A stretch of DNA of 64,000 nucleotides from Pseudomonas sp. GM79 (GCF_000282495.1 NZ_AKJE01000026.1:62001-126000), one strand, 5' to 3'. Positions 36,588 to 45,430 are shown, counted from the stretch's first letter. The notes: generated from the letters alone by a model not told the origin. Program-made: numbers and translations.

Positions 36588-37598
36588 TCAGCGGCGGCGC
36601 ATCAGGCCGATGAAGAACAATCCGCCAATCGCGGCGGTGGCGACGCCGATGGGCAGGTCTTCGGGGGCGATCAGGGTGCGGGCGGCGACGTCGACCCAGA
36701 CGAGGAATAGACTGCCAAGCAACACGCACACCGGCAGCAGTCGCCGATGCTCGGCCCCGACCAGTCGCCGCGCAATGTGCGGCACCATCAGCCCGACAAA
36801 ACCAATCGAGCCACTGATCGACACCAACACCCCAGTCATCAACGACGCAATCAGAAACACCCGCAACCGCACGGTGCGAGCATTCAAGCCAAGCGTCACA
36901 GCAGTCTGCTCACCCGCCATCAACGCGTTCAACGGCCGGGCCATCCCCAGTAACAACACCAACCCAAGCAGCACACTCGCCGCCGGCACCGCGAGCAATT
37001 CCCAACGCGCCAATCCGAGCCCGCCAAGCATCCAGAACATCACCGCCGAACTGGCGCGATGGTCGCCCAGAAACAGCAGCAGGTTGGCAATCGCCATCAT
37101 CACGAACGACACTGCCACGCCGCACAGTAACAGCCGATCACTGTCCAGCCGCCCATGACGGTTAGCGATCATCAGCACAATCAACATGCTCAACAACGCG
37201 CCAATAAATGCCGCAATCGGCAAGGTCAGCAGCCCGACGATTTCACCGACATGCAGCACCACAATCACCGCGCCGAGGGTGGCGCCGGAGGTCACCCCGA
37301 GCAGGTGCGGATCCGCCAACGGATTGCGCGTCACCGCTTGCAGCACCGCACCGATCAACGCCAGGCCGGCGCCCACCAGCGCGCCGAGCAACATGCGCGG
37401 CACGCGAATCAGCCAGACGATGTGTTCCTGCCCGGCGCTCCAGTTCTGCTCGCCGATACCGAACGCCTTGTGCAGCAGAATCTGCCACCCCACGTCCACC
37501 GGCACCCGCGCCGGGCCGAAGCCCAGCGACACTACGCACGACACCAGCAACAGCGCGCCGAGGACGGTCAGCAACAAGGCATAGCGACGATCGATCAT
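36588..37598 (-). CDS. FecCD/BtuC family ABC transporter permease
   Basis: 336 residues with about ten membrane helices, the BtuC/FecD/FhuB fold that imports siderophores, haem or cobalamin. Signatures: RVPRMLLGALVGAGLALIGAVLQAVTRNPLADPHLLGVTSGATLGAV, GVAVSFVMMAIANLL, and SGSIGFVGLMVPHIARRLVGAEHRRLLPVCVLLGSLFLVWVDVAARTL with the ATPase-coupling helix. Its ATG overlaps the stop of the binding-protein gene (ATGA). Third gene of ATPase-binding protein-permease; as I recall the order matches PA2912-PA2914 next to the cob genes of P. aeruginosa. Substrate not known from sequence. Confidence 0.92.
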   Translation of the reverse strand: MIDRRYALLLTVLGALLLVSCVVSLGFGPARVPVDVGWQILLHKAFGIGEQNWSAGQEHIVWLIRVPRMLLGALVGAGLALIGAVLQAVTRNPLADPHLLGVTSGATLGAVIVVLHVGEIVGLLTLPIAAFIGALLSMLIVLMIANRHGRLDSDRLLLCGVAVSFVMMAIANLLLFLGDHRASSAVMFWMLGGLGLARWELLAVPAASVLLGLVLLLGMARPLNALMAGEQTAVTLGLNARTVRLRVFLIASLMTGVLVSISGSIGFVGLMVPHIARRLVGAEHRRLLPVCVLLGSLFLVWVDVAARTLIAPEDLPIGVATAAIGGLFFIGLMRRR

Positions 37599-38542
37599 TC
37601 GCCGTGGAAACCCTTGGCCAGGGTTTCGACCGCCAGCACGTTATCGATCCCCGGCGTGGCCTGCACGTAAGGGATGACGATGAAACGCTGGTTCTTGATC
37701 GCATCCACCGATTGCAGCGCCTGGTTATTGAGCAGGAATTGCTCTTTCTGCTCCGCGGTAACTTCGCCGTAATCAACGATCACGATCACCTGCGGATTGC
37801 GCTCGACCACGTTCTCCCAATTGACCCGCGTCCAACTCGCCTCGACATCATCGAGAATATTACGCCCGCCCGCCGCGTCGATCAGCGCCTGCGGCATGCC
37901 GAGTCGCCCGGAAGTCATGGCCCGATCTTCACCACTGTCGTAGAGAAACACCCGAGGTTTGTCCGTCGGCAGATCCTTGCGCACCTCGGCGACTTGCGCC
38001 TGCATCTGGGCAATCACGGCATTGGCGCGATCCTGCACGTCGAAGATTTCCCCAAGGTTGCGCAGGTCGTTGTAGGTATCTTCCAGGCTGGCCGGTGGAC
38101 GCTTCATCACAAACGCGCAGGACTCGGTCAACTCGTAGACGTTGATGCCCAGCGGTTGCAGGGTTTGCGGCGTGAGATCGCCGCCGACGCGCATGCCGTA
38201 ATCCCAACCGGCGAAGAAGAAATCGACGTTGGCGTTGAGCAGGGTTTCCACCGACGGGTACTTGGCCGCCAGTTCCGGCAGGCCATCGAGGATGGTCTGC
38301 ATCTCGGGCGTCACTGACTTCCAGCCGGTCACGCCGCTGTAGCCGGCCATCTGTGGTTTGAGGCCAAGGGCGAGCATCATCTGGGTCATGTTGATGTCAT
38401 GGCTGACTGCATGTTTAGGCGCTTGCTTGAACGTCACTTCGCGGTTGCAGCTCTGGACGGTCAGCGGGTATTTCGTGGCCTCGGCGAAAGCTTGGGCACT
38501 GCCCAGCAACAGAGTGAGACACAGCAGGGAACGCAAAGTCAT
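37595..38542 (-). CDS. ABC transporter substrate-binding protein (FecB/BtuF type)
   Basis: 315 residues, signal peptide at 1-20 (MTLRSLLCLTLLLGSAQAFA), then a type III periplasmic binding fold: VQSCNREVTFKQAPKHAVSHDINMTQMMLALGLKPQMAGYSG, SVETLLNANVDFFFAGWDYGM, ENVVERNPQVIVIVDYGE. Two Cys (around CNRE and ESCAFVM) could form a disulfide. The ligand may be a siderophore, corrinoid or other chelate; the neighbouring copper and cobalamin genes do not settle it. Overlaps both neighbouring genes by four bases, so translation is coupled. Confidence 0.9.
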   Translation of the reverse strand: MTLRSLLCLTLLLGSAQAFAEATKYPLTVQSCNREVTFKQAPKHAVSHDINMTQMMLALGLKPQMAGYSGVTGWKSVTPEMQTILDGLPELAAKYPSVETLLNANVDFFFAGWDYGMRVGGDLTPQTLQPLGINVYELTESCAFVMKRPPASLEDTYNDLRNLGEIFDVQDRANAVIAQMQAQVAEVRKDLPTDKPRVFLYDSGEDRAMTSGRLGMPQALIDAAGGRNILDDVEASWTRVNWENVVERNPQVIVIVDYGEVTAEQKEQFLLNNQALQSVDAIKNQRFIVIPYVQATPGIDNVLAVETLAKGFHGE

Positions 38543-39327
38543 GGTTGGGTTATCCAGGTGATTCGTGGGTAGCCGTGCAAGGGATGGTCGTCGATCAGGG
38601 CGTCGACGCCGAACACGTTGTGCAAAAGTTGCGCGGTCAGGACTTCTTTGGGTGGACCGCTGGCGACGATGCGCCCGTGATTGATCACGTACAGCCGGTC
38701 GCAAAAAGCTGCCGCCAGATTGAGATCGTGAATGCTCGCCAGCGTGCCGATCTGCAGACGCTTGACCAGTTGCAACAGCTCCAGCTGATAGCGCGGGTCG
38801 AGGTGATTGGTCGGTTCGTCGAGGATCAGCAATTGCGGTTGCTGGGCCAGGGCGCGGGCGAGGATTACCCGCTGTTTTTCACCGCCGGAGAGGGTGGCGA
38901 AGGCGTGGTCTTCGAAGCCCTTGAGGCCGACCGATTCGAGGGCGTGGGTCGCGAGTTTTCGGTCTTCAAGGGTGTCGCCATCAAACAACCCTTTGTGCGG
39001 CGTGCGGCCCATGGCGACCACTTCATCCACGGTCAGGCCGAAGGCGTCGGGGAACTCCTGCAACACCACGGCGATGCGTTGCGCGCACCAGCGTGAGGAT
39101 TGCTTCCAGACGTTGTTGTGGTCGAGTTTGACCTCACCGCTTTCCGGTTTGCTGAAACGATAGGCGCAACGCAGCAGGCTGGTCTTGCCGCTGCCATTGG
39201 GGCCGATCAACCCGACGAACTCGCCAGCAGCCACGTGCAACGATGCGTCACGCAGCTGGAACTGGTGATGGCAATGGCCGTGGCCCAGGGGTGTCCAGGC
39301 GAGGTTGGTGAGGTTCAGCGAGGTCAT
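38539..39327 (-). CDS. ABC transporter ATP-binding protein (FecE/BtuD type)
   Basis: 262 residues. Walker A GPNGSGKTSLLR, Q-loop VVLQEFPDAFGLTVDEVVAMGRTPHKG, signature LSGGEKQRVILARAL, Walker B LLILDEPTNHLD and H-loop SIHDLNLAA, all as in the FecE/FhuC/BtuD group. The N-terminus has a His-rich stretch (GHGHCHHQF). First gene of the three-gene importer operon. No iron box, zinc box or cobalamin riboswitch could be recognised upstream; a family-C repeat occupies that space. Confidence 0.92.
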   Translation of the reverse strand: MTSLNLTNLAWTPLGHGHCHHQFQLRDASLHVAAGEFVGLIGPNGSGKTSLLRCAYRFSKPESGEVKLDHNNVWKQSSRWCAQRIAVVLQEFPDAFGLTVDEVVAMGRTPHKGLFDGDTLEDRKLATHALESVGLKGFEDHAFATLSGGEKQRVILARALAQQPQLLILDEPTNHLDPRYQLELLQLVKRLQIGTLASIHDLNLAAAFCDRLYVINHGRIVASGPPKEVLTAQLLHNVFGVDALIDDHPLHGYPRITWITQP

Positions 39328-39360
39328 TTCATTCCTGATGATCGTTCAAGTCAGCACACA

Positions 39361-39498
39361 CCTGTGGCGAGGGAGCTTACTCCCGCTCGGCTGCGCAGCA
39401 GTCGCAAAACCAGACAATGCGCAGTGTCAGAGAAAACCGGGGCGCCTGGTTTTGGGGTCGCTTCGCAACCCAGCGGGAGCAAGCTCCCTCGCCACAAG
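39361..39498. repeat. Family-C palindromic repeat (GTGGCGAGGGAGCTTRCTCCC)
   Basis: Arms TGTGGCGAGGGAGCTTACTC and GAGCAAGCTCCCTCGCCACA flank a spacer with further pairing (CAAAACCAG / CTGGTTTTG, CTGCGCAGCAGTCGC / GGTCGCTTCGCAACC). Third repeat family of the window; lies upstream of the ABC ATPase gene. The rest of 39328-39719 holds no gene that I can see. Confidence 0.85.
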
Positions 39499-39719
39499 AG
39501 CTTGGCGGTTTGCCAAGGATTCCACTGCCGGCCGTCATTGTATTGGCTTTACGCGTATGCGTATCTCGCCTGTTTCATGTTGAAGGTGAGGTGGATTCAG
39601 TTTGTCTCTGTGGATGCCTTTTAATCGCAAGAGCGCATCGGGGAACTATCAGTTATGAGAGTAGGCAGCCTCACTGAACAACGTTACCGTGACATATCCA
39701 GATGCAAAGGACTGCCCCT

Positions 39720-40040
39720 ATGCTCAGGTTCATGTCGCTGATGGTTTCGGTGACAATTATTGCCAGTGTGCAATGCGCTCGCGCTCTGGCAGAGGAGCAA
39801 TCCTGCTCATCTGCCTGGGAGCAAAGCGCTGCCCGTGCCAGTTGCAAGCCTCTAAAGACGGCGTCGTTGCCAGAGACACCACCAATGGCCGTATCCGAAC
39901 CGCAAGGATGCCGGATCAGGGTCATCTGCCGGAACCAATTCGGAGGTGGTTCACCGGTCGATTATCCCAACCTTGATCGTCTCAGCGTCCAACGCCTGCA
40001 TAACTGCTATGGCGAGCTGAAGATCGATGGCTGCCAATGA
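39720..40040 (+). CDS. Small secreted Cys-rich protein, function unknown
   Basis: 106 residues from the ATG at 39720, which has AAAGGA eight bases upstream. Residues 1-25 form a signal peptide with a probable cleavage after RALA; the mature part has six Cys, enough for three disulfides, and several Pro. I recognise no domain. It is a single gene between the ABC importer and the PepSY gene, transcribed opposite to both. A GC-rich hairpin (GGGGCTG / CAGCCCC, 40043-40065) follows its stop and may end transcription. Confidence 0.65.
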   Translation: MLRFMSLMVSVTIIASVQCARALAEEQSCSSAWEQSAARASCKPLKTASLPETPPMAVSEPQGCRIRVICRNQFGGGSPVDYPNLDRLSVQRLHNCYGELKIDGCQ

Positions 40041-40078
40041 TGAGGGGCTGACCCAGGCCAGCCCCCGCACATTCTGAG

Positions 40079-41455
40079 TCAAGCCGCCGGGCCGGTTTCA
40101 GCCAGGCCATTCAGGCGAGAAAGCAGCACTCGATCCAACACCCACACCACAATCAACGAAGCCCCCACCAACGGAAACATCACCGCCAGCCCGAACATGA
40201 TGACCATCGCGGTTTTCCATTTCGGCAGGTCGTGGCGCAACGGCGGTACACCGAACTTGCCCTGTGGCCGGCGCTTCCACCAGATCACTACACCGCTGAC
40301 GGCGCTGAGCAGAATCATCAGGCAGATCAGCAGCACGATGATCTGATTGAACGGGCCGAACATCTTGCCTTCGTGCAGCATCACGCCGACTTCCGTGGCC
40401 CGGGCGACATTGCTGTAATGCGTCCAGCGCACGTCGGCGAGGACGTCGCCGGTGTACTGATCCACATGCAGGGTGGCGTCGTTGCGCGGGTCGTCGGCGA
40501 ACAAGGCGATGGTGAACACGCCCGTCGCGGTGGTCGGGAAGGTGATGCTGTAGCCGGGCTTGACCTTGCGCTGCACGGCGATGTTTTGCACGTCTTGCAG
40601 GCTGATGGTCGGCGCTGCCGGGCCGGCTTTAGTGCCGGTGTGCGCCATGTGTTCGGCGTGGTCGCCGGACATCGGCATCGGCGTGTTTTCCATGGCCCAC
40701 GGCACGGTCTGGCGCGTGGCGCTGTTGAGGCTGCGGGCCTCGACGTCGGATTTGGGCACCTCATTCCACATGGCTACCGGGAAGCGGTTCCAGAGGTCGG
40801 CATATTGCTTGCCCCAGAACCCGGTCCAGGTCATGCCGCTGAGCAGCATCACCAGCAGCAATGCCGCGCCCCAGAACCCGGTCACCGCGTGCAGGTCACG
40901 CCAGAGTACCCGGCCGCGACTGTTCAAGCGTGGCCAGAGAATCCCGGCGGACTGTCCGCGCGGCCACCACAAAAATACCCCGGAGACCACCAGCACCACG
41001 CCCCAACCGGCGGCCAATTCAACCAGCCGATCACCGACGGTGCCGATCATCAACTCGCCGTGAATCGAGCGAGCAATCGCTTGCAGATTCTTCTTCGCGT
41101 CTTGCTCGCCAAGGATGTCGCCGTGGTATGGATCGATGAACACATTCAGTTCATGACCCTTATCGATGACGACAAACTGCGCACTGCGTTCGGCGTTGGC
41201 CGGTGGCAGGTATTGTTTGATCTGGCCTTGTGGGTATGCCTCTTTCACCCGTTTGAGCAGGTCATCGGCGGAGACTTTGTGATGAGCGGCCGGGACGTTC
41301 AGCAGGCTGCCGTACATCAACGGATCGAGTTGCGGTTTGAACAGGTAGATGATGCCGGTCAGGGCCAGCATCACCATGAATGGCGCGACGAACAGGCCGG
41401 CATAGAAATGCCAGCGCCAGGCCAGGTTGTAGAAATTCGGTTTGGGCTGTTTCAT
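40079..41455 (-). CDS. PepSY-associated TM helix protein, probably copper-linked
   Basis: 458 residues, an inner-membrane protein of the PepSY_TM family (PiuB-like), thought to act in metal reduction or uptake beside TonB receptors. N-terminal WRWHFYAGLFVAPFMVMLALTGIIYLFKPQL is helix 1, a PepSY domain follows, then helices at about 155-175 and 200-220 (DLHAVTGFWGAALLLVMLLSGMTWTG), with HVDQYTGDVL in a second PepSY-like part and two C-terminal helices. A loop at about 255-275 is rich in Met and His (MENTPMPMSGDHAEHMAH), suiting copper binding. GGAG lies eight bases before the ATG. Last gene of the OprC run, about 200 bases and one REP downstream of oprC. Confidence 0.88.
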   Translation of the reverse strand: MKQPKPNFYNLAWRWHFYAGLFVAPFMVMLALTGIIYLFKPQLDPLMYGSLLNVPAAHHKVSADDLLKRVKEAYPQGQIKQYLPPANAERSAQFVVIDKGHELNVFIDPYHGDILGEQDAKKNLQAIARSIHGELMIGTVGDRLVELAAGWGVVLVVSGVFLWWPRGQSAGILWPRLNSRGRVLWRDLHAVTGFWGAALLLVMLLSGMTWTGFWGKQYADLWNRFPVAMWNEVPKSDVEARSLNSATRQTVPWAMENTPMPMSGDHAEHMAHTGTKAGPAAPTISLQDVQNIAVQRKVKPGYSITFPTTATGVFTIALFADDPRNDATLHVDQYTGDVLADVRWTHYSNVARATEVGVMLHEGKMFGPFNQIIVLLICLMILLSAVSGVVIWWKRRPQGKFGVPPLRHDLPKWKTAMVIMFGLAVMFPLVGASLIVVWVLDRVLLSRLNGLAETGPAA

Positions 41456-41531
41456 TCGAGTGCTCCGCTAGGCTTGGGTCTTTTAATTGTTTGGTAATTG
41501 ATCGCAGTCAAGGGGGTGAACACCGGAACCC

Positions 41532-41623
41532 CTGTGGGAGCGGGCTTGCTCGCGAAAGCGGTGAGTCAGTCGACATCATTGTTGAATGTCAGTCTGCCTT
41601 CGCGAGCAAGCCCGCTCCCACAT
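41532..41623. repeat. Paired REP element (GTGGGAGCG family)
   Basis: GTGGGAGCGGGCTTGCTCGC and inverted CGCGAGCAAGCCCGCTCCCA about 45 bases apart, between oprC and the PepSY gene, which are co-directional. Confidence 0.92.
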
Positions 41624-41652
41624 GGCCGGTGTTGAACCTGCCCGCGAAGCTC

Positions 41653-43770
41653 TTAAAAGCTCATATCCACCTTGGTCCAGAGCGTGCGCCCCGGTTCGTT
41701 GATGGCTTGCGGATCATTGGCCGGGAAGCCAAAACCGGCGTTGCCCGCCAGGTTCAAGTGCTCGGCGTAAGCCTTGCCGAACAAATTGTCGACGCCGCTG
41801 CTGACCTTCCAGTTCTTGTTGATCCGGTACGCGCCGTTGAGCGAGAACACGCCGAACCCAGAGCTCGTGTCGAAGTCTTTGCCAACCACGTTGCCCTTGT
41901 TCTGGTCGATACGGTTTTGCGCCGCAACCAGCCGCCACAAGGCGCCAGCGCTCCAGTTGTCTTCGCTGTAGGTCAGGCCGAAACGGGCATCCAGCGGTGG
42001 CATTTGCGGCAGGGCGCTGCCGTCGCTGCTGTTCTTGCCCCAGGCGTAGGCCAGGGTCGCGTCGGCTTTCCAGTTGGCCGTCAGCTTGTAGGCCGCCCCG
42101 AGTTCGCCGCCCATGATTCGCGCGTCGATGTTCTCGGCTTGCGAGGTCATGCCCATCATCCCCGGCGTGTAGTTGAACAGGATGTAGTCGCGCACCTGTC
42201 CGACATAACCTGAGGCCCAGGCTTCGAGGTCTTCGGTCTTGTATTGCAGGCCGAAGTCGAGCTGGGTGGTTTTCTCCGGTTTGATCGAATCGAATGCATT
42301 CACCGAACCGGCGGGGCCGGACTTGGGCGAAAACAGCTCCCAGTAATCCGGGAAACGTTGGGAGTGACCGAGGCCTGCGTACAACGTGGTCGGGCTGTCA
42401 GCCAGGTCATGTTCGTAACGGACGAAACCGCTGGGCAAGGTGTCGGCGCGGGTGTCGTCGGCCGTCGGGTTCGGGCGGGCCATCATCCCGGAGCCAATGG
42501 TCTGCCGATAATCCTTGGCCGACGCGCGATCCAGTCGTGCACCGGTGATCAACCGATCATGGTCGGCGGCGTACCAGGTCAGTTCGCTGAACACGCCGTA
42601 GTTGTGGAAGTCGGCGTCCTTGTTGCGCGGCACATCCTTGTAGGCGTCGACGCCCATTGCGCTACGTTGGCGATGTTCGTTGGTCTGCGCATCCAGGCCG
42701 CTGATCAGTTGCACATCGGCCCAGCGCCAGGTGGCTTTGATCCGCGCGCCGAGGGTCCGGCGGTCAACGTTGGAGGCCATGGGGCCGGCCATCATCCCGG
42801 TGCCGGACGGCGTGCGCAGGGTGTAGTTGTCCATCACGTGGTCGGCGTAGTTGTAGTAGACCTGCGCCTCGACCTTATCCAGCACCTCACCGATATTTGA
42901 CTGTTCGAAACGCAGGCCCAGGCTTTCGCGCAAGAACTGCGAACCGTCCATGCCGCGCCCGGCGTAACGGGCTTCGCCATCGCCCTTGCCGGCGGTCAGT
43001 TCCAGCAGCGTATCGGCGCTCGGGGTCCAGCCGACAGCGACGTCGCCGTTCCACTTGTCATAGCGCGAGGGCACGGTGTCATTGTTGCCGTCCTTGTAGT
43101 CGTCGGAATGGGCGGTGTTGCCGATCACGCGCACGTAGCCCAGCGGCCCGCCGGCAGCGGCGTCCACCACTTTGTCGAAGCGCCCGTTGGAACCGGCCAG
43201 TACGCTGGCGTTCACCCGGGTGCCGAGTTCGCCGAAGCTCTCCGGCTCACGGTCGAACAGGACGGTGCCGGCCGATGCGCCGGGGCCCCAGAGTACGGTT
43301 TGCGGGCCTTTGATCACGGTGAGTTTGTCGTAGGTTTCCGGCGAGATGTATGAGGTTGGCGCATCCATGCGGCCGGGGCAGGCGCCGAGCATCATGCTGC
43401 CGTTGGTGAGGATATTCAGTCGCGAGCCGAACATGCCGCGCAGCACCGGATCGCCGTTGGTGCCACCGTTGCGTACCAGGGCGAAGCCGGGGATGGTTTT
43501 CAGATAGTCGCCACCGTCGCTGGCCGGCACTGGTTGGCGCGGATCCTTGGGGTTGGTGACGATGGTCAGCGGCGAACTCGGCGCGATGGCGGTGATCACC
43601 GTCGGGCTCAGTTCTTCGGTGTGCTCGGCGTGTTCATCGGCCAGCACCATCGGTGTCAGCAGCAAGCCACAAAGAACGGCGGTGGCGTGCCTGAAGCGAA
43701 CGCGAGATTCGTTCAGGGCAAAAGAAGCCTGGGCAGCGCCCAAACGTGTGTCAGCAGAAAACCTGGACAT
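41653..43770 (-). CDS. oprC: TonB-dependent copper receptor OprC/NosA
   Basis: 705 residues from the ATG at 43770, which has GGAA seven bases upstream; an ATG at 43782 lacks a ribosome site. Outer-membrane beta-barrel that imports copper. The signal region ends at VLADEH; the plug contains DYLKTIPGFALVRNGGTNGDPVLRGMFGSRLNI and the OprC copper-site pattern MMLGACPGRMDAP (Cys and Met ligands). Extracellular loops are Met-rich (GTGMMAGPM, PGMMGMTSQ). The C-terminus ends with KVDMSF, a proper outer-membrane terminal Phe. Upstream are PCuAC and two DUF2946 genes, downstream the PepSY gene, together a copper-acquisition unit. Confidence 0.94.
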   Translation of the reverse strand: MSRFSADTRLGAAQASFALNESRVRFRHATAVLCGLLLTPMVLADEHAEHTEELSPTVITAIAPSSPLTIVTNPKDPRQPVPASDGGDYLKTIPGFALVRNGGTNGDPVLRGMFGSRLNILTNGSMMLGACPGRMDAPTSYISPETYDKLTVIKGPQTVLWGPGASAGTVLFDREPESFGELGTRVNASVLAGSNGRFDKVVDAAAGGPLGYVRVIGNTAHSDDYKDGNNDTVPSRYDKWNGDVAVGWTPSADTLLELTAGKGDGEARYAGRGMDGSQFLRESLGLRFEQSNIGEVLDKVEAQVYYNYADHVMDNYTLRTPSGTGMMAGPMASNVDRRTLGARIKATWRWADVQLISGLDAQTNEHRQRSAMGVDAYKDVPRNKDADFHNYGVFSELTWYAADHDRLITGARLDRASAKDYRQTIGSGMMARPNPTADDTRADTLPSGFVRYEHDLADSPTTLYAGLGHSQRFPDYWELFSPKSGPAGSVNAFDSIKPEKTTQLDFGLQYKTEDLEAWASGYVGQVRDYILFNYTPGMMGMTSQAENIDARIMGGELGAAYKLTANWKADATLAYAWGKNSSDGSALPQMPPLDARFGLTYSEDNWSAGALWRLVAAQNRIDQNKGNVVGKDFDTSSGFGVFSLNGAYRINKNWKVSSGVDNLFGKAYAEHLNLAGNAGFGFPANDPQAINEPGRTLWTKVDMSF

Positions 43771-43824
43771 GACAATTTCCATCGAACAGTCGTAAACGAC
43801 ACGGCCGGCAGCCTGCGCAAATCT

Positions 43825-43990
43825 CTGTGGGAGCGAGTTCCTGTGGCGAGGGGGCTCGCCCCCGTTGGGCCGCGAAGCGGCCCCAAAACCTGCGATCGCC
43901 GTGTATCAGGTACACGGCGTGCAACGTTTTACGACTGCTACGCAGCCGAACGGGGGCAAGCCCCCTCACCACACAGCTCGCTCCCACAGG
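43825..43990. repeat. Family-C repeat with nested palindromes
   Basis: Outer arms CTGTGGGAGCGAG / CTCGCTCCCACAG enclose a second inverted pair (GTGGCGAGGGGGCTCGCCCC / GGGGCAAGCCCCCTCACCAC), and the centre holds GTGTATCAGGTACAC. A compound element combining features of families A and C, upstream of oprC. Confidence 0.8.
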
Positions 43991-44032
43991 TTGCGGCCAT
44001 CTTGCGGACCGTGTGAGATCGGAGGTGGGTGT

Positions 44033-44482
44033 TTACGCGACGATGGGCGGGGCGCGGGTGCGGGCACCGGGGAAGAAGGTTTGCCGGGCGTGGCCCAGGC
44101 GGGTGGCGGGAGTACTAAAAGTAGTTGTCTGTGGACTGTCGAAGGCGACGAAGGACTGACCGCCAGTGAGCGCCGGGCAATTGAACAGCAGGCTGCAATA
44201 GCCGCATTTTTCCCAGAGTGCGTGATGGTCGGCTTTGGGTGGGCAGTGCTCGGCGGCGGGTTGCGCGCCATGCTCCATGGCCGACATGTCCATGGGCATG
44301 TCCATCGACATGCTCATGGATACTTTCATCAAAGCCGAGGCGCGTTGATCCATCGGCATCGACTGAGAAATCAGCGGGCCGATAAAGATCATCAGCATGG
44401 CGAACAGGCTGATCCAGCTGCCGCGCGTCAGGCTCATTGGCTGACGGCGGTGCACGGATGGCCGGGTGCCAAGCGGGCGCAT
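44033..44482 (-). CDS. DUF2946 domain protein, Met-rich
   Basis: 149 residues from the ATG at 44482 (an in-frame TTG at 44494 would add four). One hydrophobic segment (WISLFAMLMIFIGPLIS) acts as signal or anchor, followed by a strikingly Met-rich stretch (MKVSMSMSMDMPMDMSAM) and then the DUF2946 motif HALWEKCGYCSLLFNCPAL with two close Cys. DUF2946 proteins are small periplasmic or membrane proteins that co-occur with copper genes; a copper-binding role is inferred from the Met and Cys residues. Lies between the PCuAC gene and oprC. Confidence 0.82.
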   Translation of the reverse strand: MRPLGTRPSVHRRQPMSLTRGSWISLFAMLMIFIGPLISQSMPMDQRASALMKVSMSMSMDMPMDMSAMEHGAQPAAEHCPPKADHHALWEKCGYCSLLFNCPALTGGQSFVAFDSPQTTTFSTPATRLGHARQTFFPGARTRAPPIVA

Positions 44483-44503
44483 GGGCGTTTTCAACGTGGG
44501 CGA

Positions 44504-44983
44504 TTACTGAGCGTGCATATGCTCTTGCATGCCGTCAGGCGCCTTTTTCTGCACCGCGACCTCGACCGTCACATCGCCGGCTTTTTCGAAGTGCATCGTC
44601 AGCGGGAAGCGCTTGCCGTCGCTCAACAGGCTGCGGTCCTTCAGCTCCAGCAGCATTACGTGATAGGCCATCGGTGCGAAGGTGACTTCGCCGCCAGCCG
44701 GAATCTCGACGCTCGGCACTTGCTGCATTTTCATCAGGTCATTTTGCTTCACGTGCTCGTGCAATTCGGCCTTTCCCGAAATTGGCGAGTCAACGCTCAG
44801 CAGTCGGTCAGCCGTTTTGCCCTTGTTGTGAATCACGAAATACGCTGCGACGGTGGGCGCGTTGGGCGGCAACTCTTGGGACCACGGATGGGCGATCTCA
44901 AGCTCGCCAGCCTTGTATTCGTGAGCATTGGCAAAACAGGCAGGCAGCAGCAATACAGCCAGAACGATGAGTTTGTTCAACAT
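44504..44983 (-). CDS. Periplasmic copper chaperone PCu(A)C
   Basis: 159 residues. Signal peptide at 1-20 (MLNKLIVLAVLLLPACFANA), then the cupredoxin-like PCuAC fold: LEIAHPWSQELPPNAPTVAAYFVIHNKG and the Cu(I)-binding His/Met set in ELHEHVKQNDLMKMQQ and the downstream PMAYHVMLLEL (pattern H-x10-M-x21-H-x-M). The C-terminal tail ends with extra Met and His (GMQEHMHAQ). These proteins deliver copper to cytochrome oxidase or accept it after import. Flanked by two DUF2946 genes. Confidence 0.93.
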   Translation of the reverse strand: MLNKLIVLAVLLLPACFANAHEYKAGELEIAHPWSQELPPNAPTVAAYFVIHNKGKTADRLLSVDSPISGKAELHEHVKQNDLMKMQQVPSVEIPAGGEVTFAPMAYHVMLLELKDRSLLSDGKRFPLTMHFEKAGDVTVEVAVQKKAPDGMQEHMHAQ

Positions 44984-45031
44984 GGCAGTTCTCCAGAACG
45001 ATTCAAAACGCAGGTCGATTGCGAGAAGGAA

Positions 45032-45430
45032 TCACACCAGAGGGGATGCGCGGGGGTTGAGACTCGGCCATTGCTGGCGCGGTGTCGGAGTGTCGAGCGC
45101 GGCAGGCGGCAGGCTTCGATTGGCCTCGAAACGCGCGTAATACAACTGCGGAGCATGCCCTGGCAACGCCACCAATGGCGCAGAACCCGAGCAGCACCAG
45201 CAATGCTGCATGTTGGAATGATCGTCGCTCTGCGGAGCTTTCTGCTCGATATCGCCCAGGGAAATCGCCACCAGCCTGGTGCCGTTGGAAGAGCAGAAAC
45301 TGCCCCACAGCAACTGTTCGGCCGGCGATTTCGCCGTCTGCCCCATCGCTCCGGACATCGGCATGGCGAGCATGTTGAACAGCACTGCAAAGCAGGCGAT
45401 CCAGGCAAATGCGAGCCGTTGTCGGGACAT
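45032..45430 (-). CDS. DUF2946 domain protein
   Basis: 132 residues. A single N-terminal hydrophobic segment (FAWIACFAVLFNMLAMPMSGAMG) serves as anchor or signal, then PAEQLLWGSFCSSNGTRLV and a Cys/His cluster (NMQHCWCCSGSAPLVALP), which matches the DUF2946 Cys pattern and could bind copper. First gene of the DUF2946-PCuAC-DUF2946-oprC run, so the promoter should lie between 45431 and 45479. Confidence 0.82.
   Translation of the reverse strand: MSRQRLAFAWIACFAVLFNMLAMPMSGAMGQTAKSPAEQLLWGSFCSSNGTRLVAISLGDIEQKAPQSDDHSNMQHCWCCSGSAPLVALPGHAPQLYYARFEANRSLPPAALDTPTPRQQWPSLNPRASPLV

Noticed and set aside
39328..39719. Cobalamin riboswitch upstream of the BtuCD-like importer
   Set aside because: Neither strand shows the conserved B12 box; the pairing seen there belongs to a family-C palindromic repeat. 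None was found before cobL, cobG or oprC either.
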